64,000 bases of DNA from an uncultured delta proteobacterium (GCA_903911145.1 CAIWCD010000003.1:64642-128641); one strand, 5' to 3'. Shown: positions 15,895 through 25,672, numbered from the stretch's first letter. Notes: a model not told the origin generated them from the letters alone. Program-made: numbers and translations.

Positions 15895-16374
15895 GTGATT
15901 CGCATGGTCATCAGTCTGCTGTTGGTTGTGCTGGCCGCCTGCTCGCAAGCGCAGAAAGTTCCTGAGCCCCCACCGCAGGTCGCCGCAGCCCCGCCGCCCG
16001 TCGCGACGCCACCGAAAGCCGCCCCGGCTTCGACGCCAGCTCCGGTCGCCGAGGTGCCCCCGGCGGCAGCGACTCCGACGCTTCCGGAGAGCCTCTATTT
16101 CCTCTACGACAGCTCGACGATCTCCTCCGCGGACACCGAGCCGCTCTCTCAACTCGGGCGGTTTCTCGCCAACCATCCCGCGACAAAGCTGCGGATCGAG
16201 GGGAACTGCGATGAGGAGAACCACAGCTGGACCTATGAGTACCGGATCCTCAACCCGCACCAGGTTGGATCTCTGGTTCTTCATTTCGCACCAGAAGGGA
16301 CCCTGACGGACTACACACTCAACACTCCGTTTGAGGACGAGACAAAGCCGCTCGACTCTGCCCTTGCTCAATAG
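15895..16374 (+). CDS. Pal-like lipoprotein with incomplete OmpA domain
   Basis: A 159-residue protein starting at GTG 15895, with GGAGGA upstream. The signal peptide ends at an AAC lipobox, then about 50 Pro/Ala-rich residues lead to the start of a Pal/OmpA domain (LYFLYDSSTIS, then LRIEGNCDEE). After this the expected NxxLGxRRA helix is missing and the sequence diverges (YEYRILNPHQVGSLVL). I found no obvious single frameshift that restores the domain, so this may be a decayed or repurposed Pal paralogue. Its 3' end overlaps the proposed ClC start. Confidence 0.65.
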   Translation: MIRMVISLLLVVLAACSQAQKVPEPPPQVAAAPPPVATPPKAAPASTPAPVAEVPPAAATPTLPESLYFLYDSSTISSADTEPLSQLGRFLANHPATKLRIEGNCDEENHSWTYEYRILNPHQVGSLVLHFAPEGTLTDYTLNTPFEDETKPLDSALAQ

Positions 16375-17761
16375 TCCAGAACATCGACCCGGCTCTCCGG
16401 TCCCGACGACGGGCAGCCCAGCATGGCACCAGCACGCCTCGCTCCAGCCGCTGCAACGCAAGACCCTCCGCTCCCTGTCGATCTGGATCGCAGCCAGCAT
16501 CGCTGCAAGCGTCGCAGTTCTCTACGCACGGCTGATCGGCTGGGCGCAGACATTCCAGTCTCAAGCCTTCCATGCGCATCCGATTCTGGTTTCGATCGCG
16601 ACGCCCGTGCTCTTTCTCCTCGCGACAGCTACAGTCCGGTTTCTCGCGCCTGAGGCCAGGGGAAGTGGAATCCCCCAGGTCCTTGAGGTGATCGAGATCT
16701 CTCAGAGCGGAAACACCGGAATCAACATCTGGGTACATCGACTCGTCTCTCTCAAAGTCGCGCTGGTCAAGGTGCTCTCGTCGACGATTGGAATCTTCGG
16801 CGGCGCATCGATCGGACGGGAAGGCCCGACCGTGCAGATCGCGGCGTCGGTCTTCTCCGCGATCGGAAACCGCGTAAGGAAGTTCTATCGCGAGGCGGAG
16901 TTCCCCTCATTCGCCACTGCGGGTGCGGCAGCGGGCGTCGCGGCTGCGTTCAACACGCCCTTCGCCGGGATCACGTTCGCGCTCGAAGAGTTGGCCGAAG
17001 ACAGCTTCAGTTCGCTCAAAGGCGTCGTCGTGCTCGGCGTCGTACTCGCGGGGATTGCCGCGCAGTTGCTCGCGGGAAACTATCTCTACTTCGGTCATCC
17101 AACCATTCCACCGTTCAGTCTCGTGACGCTCGCGCTCGAGTCGATTCCAATCGGCCTTACCGCCGGACTCCTCGGCGGAATCTTCGCGCGCATCCTCGCC
17201 CGGCCGATCCTTCCCATGCCGAAATCGTGGTGGATGAAGTCGCTGCTCTGCGGCGCGCTCTGCGCAGGTCTTGGAATGCTCACCCACGGTGACACCGCAG
17301 GGTCCGGCTACGAGGTCACCCGTCTATCGCTGGAGTCAGGCACCGCGCCGCCGCTCTACTTCCCGCTGCTCAAGCTGGTCTCCACCGCGCTCTCCTATCT
17401 CTCCGGAATGGCCGGTGGGATCTTCTCGCCTTGTCTCTCCATCGGCGCCGGAATTGGATTCTCGTTTGCCACCGTCTTCCACATCGCGAGCATCCGCGCC
17501 TGCGGCCTGGTTGGCATGGTCGCGTTCTTCTCGGGAGTCGTGCAGGCCCCGCTGACGGCGGTCGTGATCGTGATGGAGATGACCGATCAACACAACCTGA
17601 TCCTTCCCTTCATCGTCGCGGCGCTTGTCGCGAAGAGTGTCGGAAAGCTCTTCATGCCGACACCGCTCTATCGCTTTCTCGCCAAGCAGAGCCAGGCGGC
17701 GAGTCGTGGCACAATCAGCTCGGATTTTTCCACCGAAGGCCACGCGATGGATTTGCGATGA
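16331..17761 (+). CDS. ClC-family chloride/proton exchanger
   Basis: A protein of about 476 residues with the ClC selectivity motifs GSGIP, GREGP and GGIFSP and about 12 or more membrane segments. The gating Glu lies in GREGP. The internal proton Glu appears conserved in FALEELAED, aligned with E203 of the E. coli exchanger, and the pore Tyr in TPLYRF. This favours H+/Cl- exchange over a channel. There is no CBS domain. The start is uncertain: TTG 16331 overlaps the previous gene, and TTG 16364 is an alternative. The stop overlaps the MarR start (ATGA), so the two are coupled. Confidence 0.9.
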   Translation: MRTRQSRSTLPLLNSPEHRPGSPVPTTGSPAWHQHASLQPLQRKTLRSLSIWIAASIAASVAVLYARLIGWAQTFQSQAFHAHPILVSIATPVLFLLATATVRFLAPEARGSGIPQVLEVIEISQSGNTGINIWVHRLVSLKVALVKVLSSTIGIFGGASIGREGPTVQIAASVFSAIGNRVRKFYREAEFPSFATAGAAAGVAAAFNTPFAGITFALEELAEDSFSSLKGVVVLGVVLAGIAAQLLAGNYLYFGHPTIPPFSLVTLALESIPIGLTAGLLGGIFARILARPILPMPKSWWMKSLLCGALCAGLGMLTHGDTAGSGYEVTRLSLESGTAPPLYFPLLKLVSTALSYLSGMAGGIFSPCLSIGAGIGFSFATVFHIASIRACGLVGMVAFFSGVVQAPLTAVVIVMEMTDQHNLILPFIVAALVAKSVGKLFMPTPLYRFLAKQSQAASRGTISSDFSTEGHAMDLR

Positions 17762-18276
17762 AGCGAACGACGAGTCCGAGATCCACACTGCCTGCAGCGA
17801 CGCCGACGTCTCGGAGAAGCAGCGCGCCCGCGTCGCAATCCGACGCGACTGCGACGCCGACGCTCGAGCTGCTGCGCCTTCTGTGGCGCGTCCACCACGG
17901 TCTTCAGAGCGCTTCGAAGCGGATGGAGCGCGAACTTGGTGTGACGGGCCCGCAGCGGCTGGTCGTGCGCCTCCTCGACGAATCGCCGGGCACGACCGCG
18001 GGCGCGCTGGCGCAGGCGCTGCATCTCGACCCCGGCACGATGACCGGCATCATCCAGCGGCTGCAGCGCGATCGACTCGTGCGGCGCGCGGCGGATCCGC
18101 ACGACGAGCGCCGCTTCCTGCTTGCGCTGACTCCGCGGGGACGACAGCTCGCGACGAGGCGCGATGGAACGATCGAGGGTCTCGTCAGCGAGGCGGCCGG
18201 GAAAATGAGTGCTGCCGATCTGCGCGCGGCCGAGCGCGTGCTCGAGTCGTTGGCCAGCGCGCTGCTCGGTGAGTGA
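17758..18276 (+). CDS. MarR-family transcriptional regulator
   Basis: A 172-residue protein with a Ser/Thr/Ala-rich N-terminus of about 35 residues and a MarR winged-helix core: LLRLLWRVHHGLQ, TAGALAQALHLDPGTMTGII as the recognition region, then the wing DPHDERRFLLALTPRG. It probably binds DNA as a dimer and may control its own ClC operon or a nearby gene. The ATG overlaps the ClC stop by four bases. Confidence 0.9.
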   Translation: MKRTTSPRSTLPAATPTSRRSSAPASQSDATATPTLELLRLLWRVHHGLQSASKRMERELGVTGPQRLVVRLLDESPGTTAGALAQALHLDPGTMTGIIQRLQRDRLVRRAADPHDERRFLLALTPRGRQLATRRDGTIEGLVSEAAGKMSAADLRAAERVLESLASALLGE

Positions 18277-18344
18277 CGCCCGCGCTTTGAGTCTCGAGAA
18301 GCGCACGCGCGTCCTGGATGTGGGCGCCTTCGCGAACTGCCGCG

Positions 18345-18695
18345 TCAGCCCCCATCCCGCGAACGCATCTTCTTGAGCACGGCCACGGCGGTCTGGCAGT
18401 AGAGCGACGTCTCCATGTCTGAACCGGCCGCGAGCGCGCAAGAGTCATAGGCTTTGGCCGCACCCGCGTTGTCGCCACCCCTCGCGAGTTCGTCCCCGCG
18501 CGCACGCCACTCGACTGCATTCGCAGGCGGCCGGACTTGCCCGGGAGCCGTGGGCGCAGGTTGCGCGATCACCGGATTGGCCGCGACTGGAGCGGTCGGG
18601 AGGCTCGCAGGAGCAGCGGGCACAGCAGGCGGCGGCGCGGAAGCACTGCACGCCACCGCGAAACCGGCGCAGAGAGAAATCAGCGTTCGCCTCAT
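18345..18695 (-). CDS. Small Pro/Ala-rich lipoprotein
   Basis: A 116-residue protein with a lipoprotein signal (CAGFAVACSAS), a Pro/Ala linker of about 45 residues, and a C-terminal helical part (EWRARGDELARGGDNAGAAK, then AYDSC and SLYCQTAVAVLKK) resembling a single tetratricopeptide-like hairpin with two Cys. It is probably a periplasmic, outer-membrane-anchored protein. Function unknown. It is read divergently from the glycosyltransferase gene. Confidence 0.65.
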   Translation of the reverse strand: MRRTLISLCAGFAVACSASAPPPAVPAAPASLPTAPVAANPVIAQPAPTAPGQVRPPANAVEWRARGDELARGGDNAGAAKAYDSCALAAGSDMETSLYCQTAVAVLKKMRSRDGG

Positions 18696-18875
18696 CGCAA
18701 CCTCTCCTCAGTCCAACTCATCCGCGAGTCGCCATCGTCGCTTGAAGAATGGGCCGCTGTCGATCGCGAGAACGTCACCTGTCGCTCGCAGCGCGTTGCG
18801 GCCAGACGGTGCGCGCACTCGCTGCATGCCGCTGCTTCCGCTCCCGCTCCTCCTTTTGCAGTACTCTGCCGCCGC

Positions 18876-20411
18876 GTGAAATCTCTCCGTGCTGCAGTTC
18901 CGTGGCTGCTCGTCGCAACAGCCGTGCTCCGCCTGCCCGGCTTCATCTTCCGCATCCTCGGCATCGACGACAGCGACTTCACCGTCATCGCGCGCGCCAT
19001 CGCGCACGGGGCGATGCCCTACCGCGACGTCGTCGACATCAAGCCGCCGCTCGCGTTTCTGCTCTATCTGCCCAACGCAATCTCGAACGCGCTCTGGCCC
19101 GTCCAGCTTGAGGGAGCGCTCTTCGTCGTCGCGACCGCGCTCTGCCTCGGGCTGTTCGCGCGGCGTGCGTGGGAGAGCGAAGAGGCCGGCATCGCGGCTG
19201 CGTTTCTCTCGCTCGCGGTGGGCCTCTGCGAAGCGCCGACGGTGAGCACTGAGCTCCTGATGAACCTGCCGACCGCGGCGGGCCTCGCGCTCTTCGCGCG
19301 CGCGGAGGTCGAGGGGCGCAAGCGCGACGATCTGCTCGCGGGCATCCTGCTCGGACTCGCCGCGCTCATCCGGCACCAGGCGATCTTCACGCTCGGCACG
19401 CTCGGTCTCGCGACGCTGCTCCTCGGGATCTTCCTGCGGCGCGACTGGTTCCTGCGCTGCACCGCGCTCGCGATCGCCTTCGCGCTTCCATGGTTCTGCA
19501 CGCTCGCAATCTTCCACCTGCTCGGCGCGCTACCCGAATTCATCGAGTGGGTCTTCGCGCGCAACTTCGGCTACGTCAGCCAGGGCGCGGGCTCGGCGCT
19601 CATGCGCTGTCTGCAGAGCATCGGCGTCTGCATCGTCGCGGCCGCGCCGCTCGCCTGGTGGGCCGCGCTCTCGGGGGCAGCATCGACGCTGCGCTCAATC
19701 CGCTCTCGCGCAGAGCTTGCGAGTCCTGCCGCTCGACTGCGCCTGATCGCGACCGCGCTGCTGGCCATCTCATTCGTTCCGGTGAGTCTGGGCGGCCGTT
19801 TCTACGAGCACTACTTTCTCCAGCTCGTTCCCGCTGCGGCAATCGTCGGCGCCGGTCCGCTCGCGACACTCGTCGCGACTCTTCGCACGCGCAGGGCCGC
19901 CACCCGCGCGGCTCTCACTGCTCTCGCGTTGCTGCCGATGCTCGGCAATCTCGGCTACGTCTTCGCGCGCGGAGTGATGCACCAGTACCCGCTGCAGAAC
20001 GAGAAGGTGATCGCGATCGGCGATTGGGTCCGCGCCAACACCACGCCGTCGGACCGCCTCTTCGTCTGGGGTCATTTCTCGCCAATCTATCTGGCGTCGG
20101 AACGACTCCCCGCGACGCGCTATCTGACGACCTCGTGGCACGTCGGCAATTTCGATCCGGGACATCTCGATGATTCGATCGATCTGCGCCGCTTCGTCTC
20201 GCAGCGCGATGTCGAGCGGACGGTCGAGGATCTCGCGAAGAGTCCGCGCGCGCTGATCATCGATACCTCTCCTGCCGATATCCACTCGTGGCACCGCATT
20301 CCGCTCACGCTGGTGCCCGGACTCGACGAAGTGATCTCACGCGGCTGGGTTGAAGTGGCGCGGCCCGGCGGTGCGCGGGTGCTGCAGCGGCGGACGCTCT
20401 CGGGTCACTAG
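18876..20411 (+). CDS. GT39/PMT-like membrane glycosyltransferase
   Basis: A 511-residue integral membrane protein with about ten hydrophobic segments. Near the N-terminus, GIDDSDFTVIARAIAHGAMP, then YRDVVDIKPPLAFLLY, is typical of GT-C enzymes of the GT39/ArnT/PMT type, with the acidic pair in the first periplasmic loop. The soluble C-terminal part (RLFVWGHFSPIYLASER) is also typical. These enzymes use polyprenyl-phosphate sugars. The GTG start at 18876 fits the hydrophobic N-terminus; the frame is open further upstream but that part looks non-coding. Confidence 0.85.
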   Translation: MKSLRAAVPWLLVATAVLRLPGFIFRILGIDDSDFTVIARAIAHGAMPYRDVVDIKPPLAFLLYLPNAISNALWPVQLEGALFVVATALCLGLFARRAWESEEAGIAAAFLSLAVGLCEAPTVSTELLMNLPTAAGLALFARAEVEGRKRDDLLAGILLGLAALIRHQAIFTLGTLGLATLLLGIFLRRDWFLRCTALAIAFALPWFCTLAIFHLLGALPEFIEWVFARNFGYVSQGAGSALMRCLQSIGVCIVAAAPLAWWAALSGAASTLRSIRSRAELASPAARLRLIATALLAISFVPVSLGGRFYEHYFLQLVPAAAIVGAGPLATLVATLRTRRAATRAALTALALLPMLGNLGYVFARGVMHQYPLQNEKVIAIGDWVRANTTPSDRLFVWGHFSPIYLASERLPATRYLTTSWHVGNFDPGHLDDSIDLRRFVSQRDVERTVEDLAKSPRALIIDTSPADIHSWHRIPLTLVPGLDEVISRGWVEVARPGGARVLQRRTLSGH

Positions 20412-20461
20412 TGCGCGCGAGTTGATCGGCGCGCGCGGCGCCGCCTATCGTGGCCCGCATC

Positions 20462-20971
20462 ATGAATCTCAAGCCTCTGCTTCTGGTCGCCGCGGGAGCT
20501 CTTCTCGGTGCGCTCGTCACCTCTTCGGCGATCCGCACGCAGACCGTGAAGCCCGTGCCGCCTGCTTCGCCGACTCCTTCCACTCCCTCCATCCCGACCG
20601 CGCCGTCGCCCGCTGAGGAGTGGAGCATTCCCCAGGGGACGCTCGTGACGGTGGTGCTCGCCCCGCGTTCACACAAGACCGGTCACGCGCAGAGCTACGA
20701 GGAGGCCAACATGCAGCAGAATTTCTACGACATCACCAGTGTCGACGGGCATCCGGTCAATCCGCGGCCACTTCACGTCGAGAGCTCTGGCGCGCTGCCC
20801 ACACAGGAGGCGACTGCGCGGGGTTACTTCTACAAGAGCGTTGCGCCATTCAGCGTCGTCCCTGGATTCTCCGACGACGCGCAACAGGGCTATGCGTTTC
20901 GCTACGACCTCAATCTGCGGATCAGATCCGATTGGGTCGCAAACGTGCCCGCAGCGCCCGCGCAGCATTAG
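20462..20971 (+). CDS. Hypothetical membrane-anchored protein
   Basis: A 169-residue protein with an N-terminal hydrophobic anchor (LLLVAAGALLGALV), a Pro/Ser/Thr-rich linker and a soluble domain of about 110 residues containing AEEWSIPQGTLVTVVLAPR and QQGYAFRYDLNLR. I do not recognise a family. ATG 20462 is preferred over GTG 20450. It follows the glycosyltransferase by 50 bases on the same strand and may be co-transcribed. Confidence 0.6.
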   Translation: MNLKPLLLVAAGALLGALVTSSAIRTQTVKPVPPASPTPSTPSIPTAPSPAEEWSIPQGTLVTVVLAPRSHKTGHAQSYEEANMQQNFYDITSVDGHPVNPRPLHVESSGALPTQEATARGYFYKSVAPFSVVPGFSDDAQQGYAFRYDLNLRIRSDWVANVPAAPAQH

Positions 20972-21045
20972 CGACAGGCCGCATCGCCGAGTTCCACCTC
21001 GCACGCCGCGTCTGCTGCAACGACAGACAGTCGCTTCGGCACTGA

Positions 21046-21834
21046 TCAGGGCGACGAGACCCGCGCGGGCAACGTCGGCGCGACGCGCGCGAGATGGCGG
21101 CGGATGCGCAGGATGCCGAAGAACATCTTCACTGCGTCGACGATCGGGCGGACCTTCGAGCCACCCGGCTCGCGCCAATCGATCGGCTCCTCGCGCATCC
21201 GGCCGCCGAGGAGACCCACCAGCGCAAGCAGCTCGATGTCGAGCATCCAGCGGCGTTCTTGAAGCACGTCGAGATGCGGACGCACGAGTGAGCCGCGCAC
21301 GAACTTCACTCCGCACTGCGTGTCGTAGAAGCCGAGGCGGAAGGCCCACTCGGTAAGCGTGGCGAAGACGCGTCCCTGCAGATGGCGCGCGAGGCTGCGA
21401 TCGATGGTGTGGCCGGCCATCAGCACGCGCGAGCCCGCGAGCACATCCCAGCGATCGTCGAGCAGTCCGACCAGCCGCCAGATCTCGCTGGCGCTGATCG
21501 CGCCGTCCGCGTCGACGAAGGCGAGCCAGGCCGATTCCGGAACTGCTTCCTGCCATCCGCGACGGACCGCGGAGGCCTTGCCCTGGTTGACGCCGCACTC
21601 GATCAACCGCACGCGATGCGGCGAGCCAATGGATGCAAGCTGCAGGGCGGCGGCTTCGGTGCACGCGCGATGGCGCACCAGATGATCGGGCGCGCTGCCG
21701 TCGTCGACGACGAGGAACTCGACGGGCCGCGCGTTGTGCAGCGACGCCTGCGCGACGAGATCGGCGAGCAGCGGCGGGAGCCGGACCCCCTCGTTGAAGG
21801 CAGGAATGACGACGCTGGAGAAGATCCCGGTCAA
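21046..21834 (-). CDS. Family 2 glycosyltransferase (dolichyl-P-mannose-synthase-like)
   Basis: A 262-residue GT-A enzyme: VVIPAFNEG at the N-terminus, VVDDGS, GKASAVRRGW and the metal-binding FVDADGAIS, followed by GSR and QCGVKFVRG, then the LDIELLAL segment typical of polyprenyl-phosphate glycosyl transferases. There is no C-terminal membrane domain. It probably makes a lipid-linked sugar from a nucleotide sugar and could supply the GT39-like enzyme nearby; that link is inference. Confidence 0.9.
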   Translation of the reverse strand: MTGIFSSVVIPAFNEGVRLPPLLADLVAQASLHNARPVEFLVVDDGSAPDHLVRHRACTEAAALQLASIGSPHRVRLIECGVNQGKASAVRRGWQEAVPESAWLAFVDADGAISASEIWRLVGLLDDRWDVLAGSRVLMAGHTIDRSLARHLQGRVFATLTEWAFRLGFYDTQCGVKFVRGSLVRPHLDVLQERRWMLDIELLALVGLLGGRMREEPIDWREPGGSKVRPIVDAVKMFFGILRIRRHLARVAPTLPARVSSP

Positions 21835-21949
21835 GGCGTGGCAGATAGTCGGGTTCGCCCGCGGCGGTCAAGTGCGCGGCGAGTGGGTGGCGGAGGATCG
21901 CCGCGAACGACGCCGCTGCCGCTCAACTCGAGTTAGGTTGCCGCCCACG

Positions 21950-24247
21950 ATGAGTCGCTCCTGCGCTGCCTTCGCCGCCCTGCTCGCACTCTGCGGCTGC
22001 CACTACAACGCCGCGCTCACGCCTGTCGGGGATCCCGTGCTGCTGGCAGATCCGCGCATGGGCTCCGGCGGATATGCCTACGCCTATGGCGCGGCCTTTC
22101 CGGGCGCGAGCTGGCCGAATGGAATGATGCGGGTCGGTCCCGATACAACGGGAGCACTCGGGACGCTGGCGTTCCAGCACTTCTCCGGCGATTGGGCCAA
22201 CGACAACACCGTGCTCGCCTTCTCGCATCTCCATCTCCACGGCGCAGGTGCAACCGATTACGGCGTCCTCGCGATCATGCCGACGCTCGCCTTCGATCCG
22301 GCGAGACTGCGTGTCGAGCAGCTCGCGAGCACGTTCTCGGAGTCCTCCGAGGTCGCAACGCCCGGAAGCTATTCGGTCCGGCTCGATCAAGGCCCGATCG
22401 AGTGCGCGTTCACAGCGCACGCGCACTCTGCGCACGAGGCATTTACGTTTCCGGCGCAGCAGCAGACGGGAACCATCCAGCTCGATCTCGCGCATCAATT
22501 GACCGGGACGATGCCCGCGGCGCAATTAAGCGTCGGCGCAGATTCGCAGAGCGCGACCGGTTCGCTCACGACGAGCGGCGGAATGTCCGGCGGCTTCACG
22601 CTCTACTTCGCGATTCGATTCTCAACACCCTGGAGCGCACAGCACCTGTTCGCAGATGGCGCACCCCCCTCGAGCGCCACCAGCGCGTCGGGAACCAACG
22701 TCGGCGCAGCCTTTGATTTCACGCTCTCCGCCGCGCCCGTCGAATTGCAGCTCGGCATATCGCTCGTTTCTGTCGCGGGTGCGCAGGCAAATCTCGCCGC
22801 CGAGATGACGTCGTGGAGTTTCGCGACGAATGTCTCGACCGCACAGGCCGCGTGGCGCGCGCGACTCGACAGCGTGCGCGTCTTCGGCGGGACGAGCGCG
22901 CAGCAGGCCACGTTCTATTCCGCGCTCCACCACGCATTCGTCATGCCGGGCGTCTATAGCGATATCGACGGGAACTATCGATATCGCGCGCAGACCGCGC
23001 ACGCCGCCGACTTCTCCTTCGTGACCGACCTCTCCCTCTGGGATACCTACCGCACGCTCAATCCACTCTATTCGCTGCTCGCCCCCGAACTCTCCCGCGA
23101 TATTGCCGCCTCGTTGGGTGCAATGGCTGCAATCGACGGCGCCTACCCGAAATGGCCGATCGCGACGGGCGATTCCGGTTCGATGATTGGCGATAGCGCA
23201 GAGATCGTGCTGGCCGATGCCTATCTCAAGGGCATTCGAGGATTCGATGCGGCCGCCGCCTATTCCATGCTGCGCGCGGCTGCGCTCGATCCGAATCCGA
23301 ATATCGTCCGCGGCGGGCGCGGTGATTCAATCGAATATATGTCGCTGGGATATGTCCCGGCAGAGTTGCACGAGGGCTCGGTCGCGAAGACGACTGAATA
23401 TGCTGCCGATGATTCTGCCCTGGCCAATCTCGCCGCCGCGCTCGGGCACGCCGAGGACGCCGCGGCACTGCAGGCGCGCGCGCTGGGATATCGGAAACTG
23501 TTCGATCCCGCGACGGGCCTTCTGCGCGCACGCGATACATCCGGCGCGCTGCAGTTCAATCCAGCGCACGCATTCGACCCGACCGCCTGGACTGATTACG
23601 TCGAAGGCAATGCTCGGCAATATACCTGGGCACCTATCCACGATCCCGCAGGCCTCGCGACGTTGTTCGGAGGAGCGGCACAGCTGGTCGCGCTGCTCAG
23701 CGACTTCTTTGCTTCATCGGCAGAGGAATACAGCGCCAATCAAGCAGCTGCAGGCAGCGACAACGGGACCGACCAGTTGGTGCAGGCGCGAAATCTCCCG
23801 CTGCATTTCTATTGGGCTGGCAACGAAATCGATTTGAATGCCCCGCTGCAGTTCGCGCTGCACGGCCGCCCCGACCTGACCGCGCAATGGACCGCCTGGG
23901 CGCGCACGACGTTCTATTCCAGCGCGCCCAACGGCCTCCCGGGCAATGACGATGGTGGCACGATGTCGGCCTGGTATCTCTTCTCCGCACTCGGGCTCTT
24001 CCCGCTGCCCGGCACCGACCAGTACCTCATCGCCTCGCCACTCTTCCCGCGGGTCGATATCGCCGTCACGGGCGGCGCATTCAGCATCATCGCCAATGGT
24101 GTTTCGGCGACGAATCTCTATGTGCAGAGCGCGACGTTGAATGGCGCTGCGTTGAACAACGCGAAACTCAAGCATGCCGATCTGCGCGCGGGGGGATCGC
24201 TGCTGCTGCAGATGGGAAACGCACCGAGCGCCTGGGGAACTCATTAA
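21950..24247 (+). CDS. GH92 alpha-mannosidase lipoprotein
   Basis: A 765-residue protein. The signal peptide ends in the LCGC lipobox, so it is anchored at the cell surface or in the periplasm. The GH92 hallmarks are present: WPNGMMRVGPDTTG near the N-terminus, DLSLWDTYRTLNPLY in the helical barrel, and LPGNDDGGTMSAWYLFSALG near the C-terminus. GH92 enzymes are calcium-dependent exo-mannosidases that act on glycans. The ATG at 21950 is chosen because it begins the signal peptide; the open frame runs further upstream. Tyr TAT and GATATC words become common in this gene, unlike genes further left. Confidence 0.9.
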   Translation: MSRSCAAFAALLALCGCHYNAALTPVGDPVLLADPRMGSGGYAYAYGAAFPGASWPNGMMRVGPDTTGALGTLAFQHFSGDWANDNTVLAFSHLHLHGAGATDYGVLAIMPTLAFDPARLRVEQLASTFSESSEVATPGSYSVRLDQGPIECAFTAHAHSAHEAFTFPAQQQTGTIQLDLAHQLTGTMPAAQLSVGADSQSATGSLTTSGGMSGGFTLYFAIRFSTPWSAQHLFADGAPPSSATSASGTNVGAAFDFTLSAAPVELQLGISLVSVAGAQANLAAEMTSWSFATNVSTAQAAWRARLDSVRVFGGTSAQQATFYSALHHAFVMPGVYSDIDGNYRYRAQTAHAADFSFVTDLSLWDTYRTLNPLYSLLAPELSRDIAASLGAMAAIDGAYPKWPIATGDSGSMIGDSAEIVLADAYLKGIRGFDAAAAYSMLRAAALDPNPNIVRGGRGDSIEYMSLGYVPAELHEGSVAKTTEYAADDSALANLAAALGHAEDAAALQARALGYRKLFDPATGLLRARDTSGALQFNPAHAFDPTAWTDYVEGNARQYTWAPIHDPAGLATLFGGAAQLVALLSDFFASSAEEYSANQAAAGSDNGTDQLVQARNLPLHFYWAGNEIDLNAPLQFALHGRPDLTAQWTAWARTTFYSSAPNGLPGNDDGGTMSAWYLFSALGLFPLPGTDQYLIASPLFPRVDIAVTGGAFSIIANGVSATNLYVQSATLNGAALNNAKLKHADLRAGGSLLLQMGNAPSAWGTH

Positions 24248-24468
24248 GGGCAGTTTCACAAATGCCCGCGGGAGAACGTGATTCGCCCGCGCAGAACCCG
24301 GATGATTGGCGCGGCTTGAACCTGCTCGGATTCGCGCTGGTGGCCGCGCGTGCGCAATTGCGAAGCCTCAACAGCTGACGGCGCCTTGAAGCCGGTTCGC
24401 GACTCTTGCGACTGCCGTGATAGGAGAGCGCCTGCTCAGCCATTGCGCTCATCACTCGGGGGCACCGC

Positions 24469-25209
24469 ATGGATCGCCGGTTCATTCATCTCTCGTTCGG
24501 ACTCATCATCTGCACGGCCATTGCGGCCGGCGCCTGGATGAATGTCCGCCTGCATGAGACGACGTCGATCGACGTGCGCGGCTCGGCCAAGCGGCGCATC
24601 GCTTCTGACTTCGCCGAATGGGAGGCCGTTGTCAGTTCGGCCAAGAAGACGCGCGTCGAGGCCTATTCTGCATTGAAGACGGATATCGAATCGGTGCGCG
24701 CGTTTCTCAAGACCAACGGCGTTCCCGAGAAGGAGATCCGCGTCTCGGCCGCTGAGTTGAACGAGCTGTCGCACGAAGAGTCGACGGTGGTGGGCGACAA
24801 GGTGCTGGAGAAAAAGGTGTTCGATGGCTGGCAGGCAAGCCAGCATGTGGATGTCTCGTCAAACGACGTCCCGCGCGTCGAGCGCCTCTCGCGCGAAGCG
24901 ACGCAGTTGCTCGAGAATGGAATCGCAATCACCTCGGAGCCGCCGCACTACCACTACACGAAGGCCGGCGATCTGAAGATCGAGATGCTCTCCGAAGCAG
25001 CGCACGATGCGCGCACGCGCGCCGAACGGATGATCGACTCCGCTGGCGGCGGAGCGAAGGTTGGACATATCGAGACGATCGATACCGGCGTCGTGAATAT
25101 CAACGCGGCGAATTCGACCAATACTTCGTGGGAGGGGAACTATGACACCTCCTCCTTCGAGAAGGATATCATCACCACCGTGCGCGTCCGGTTCAGCGTC
25201 CGGTATTGA
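24469..25209 (+). CDS. SIMPL (DUF541) domain protein
   Basis: A 246-residue protein with an N-terminal signal anchor (LIICTAIAAGAWM) and a SIMPL/DUF541 domain: IDVRGSAKRRIASDFAEW, then conserved KTDIESVRAFLKTNGV and AAHDARTRAERMID, and a terminal beta strand. SIMPL proteins are periplasmic or membrane-associated, and their molecular role is poorly known (linked to oxidative stress in some bacteria). It is a well-supported gene, downstream of the mannosidase by about 220 bases. Confidence 0.85.
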   Translation: MDRRFIHLSFGLIICTAIAAGAWMNVRLHETTSIDVRGSAKRRIASDFAEWEAVVSSAKKTRVEAYSALKTDIESVRAFLKTNGVPEKEIRVSAAELNELSHEESTVVGDKVLEKKVFDGWQASQHVDVSSNDVPRVERLSREATQLLENGIAITSEPPHYHYTKAGDLKIEMLSEAAHDARTRAERMIDSAGGGAKVGHIETIDTGVVNINAANSTNTSWEGNYDTSSFEKDIITTVRVRFSVRY

Positions 25210-25291
25210 TGTTCCGCCTATCGGGCTTGTGCCCGGGTTGGGTGCCACCTCGACCGCGCGCAAGGTGGCCCGCTTGTCGTATGCTGCCGCG

Positions 25292-25660
25292 ATGAGCTTC
25301 AACCCGATCGCATACGCGTGGCGGATCGCGACCAGCAACGACGAGATGGCGCTCGCCTACGCGGCGCCGTTTCAATTCATCGACAACCGAGGGCAGGAGC
25401 GCGAATGCACCTGCCTCATCCCCCACCTCGGCTCGCCGATGGGAACCTTGATCAGCACCCGCTACGATCCCGATTATCAATCGTTCATCGCGTCTGTACG
25501 CGGCCTCGGATATTACGCGGTCACGCAATATACCGACGCGTTCGAGACCTATGACCGGGCCCGTTTCCTCAAGGCCGTTCTCGATTGGGGCTGGTATGGC
25601 CCCGAGGGTCTATTGCCCACGTTCTTCGAGGACGATCCGAGCCAGCACCTCGGCGAGTAA
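25292..25660 (+). CDS. Hypothetical protein
   Basis: A 122-residue soluble protein starting at ATG 25292, 82 bases after the SIMPL gene. The sequence is rich in aromatic residues (YAWRIATSNDEMALAYAAPF, LDWGWYGPEGLLPTFFEDD). I recognise no family. Codon use matches the neighbours. A longer start at 25142 would overlap the SIMPL gene in another frame and is unlikely. Confidence 0.6.
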   Translation: MSFNPIAYAWRIATSNDEMALAYAAPFQFIDNRGQERECTCLIPHLGSPMGTLISTRYDPDYQSFIASVRGLGYYAVTQYTDAFETYDRARFLKAVLDWGWYGPEGLLPTFFEDDPSQHLGE

Positions 25661-25672
25661 CGCCCGTGCTGC

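Noticed and set aside
16210-16260. Simple frameshift explaining the incomplete Pal domain
   Set aside because: Reading the other two frames did not restore the expected NxxLGxRRA helix, so I cannot support a single-base error.
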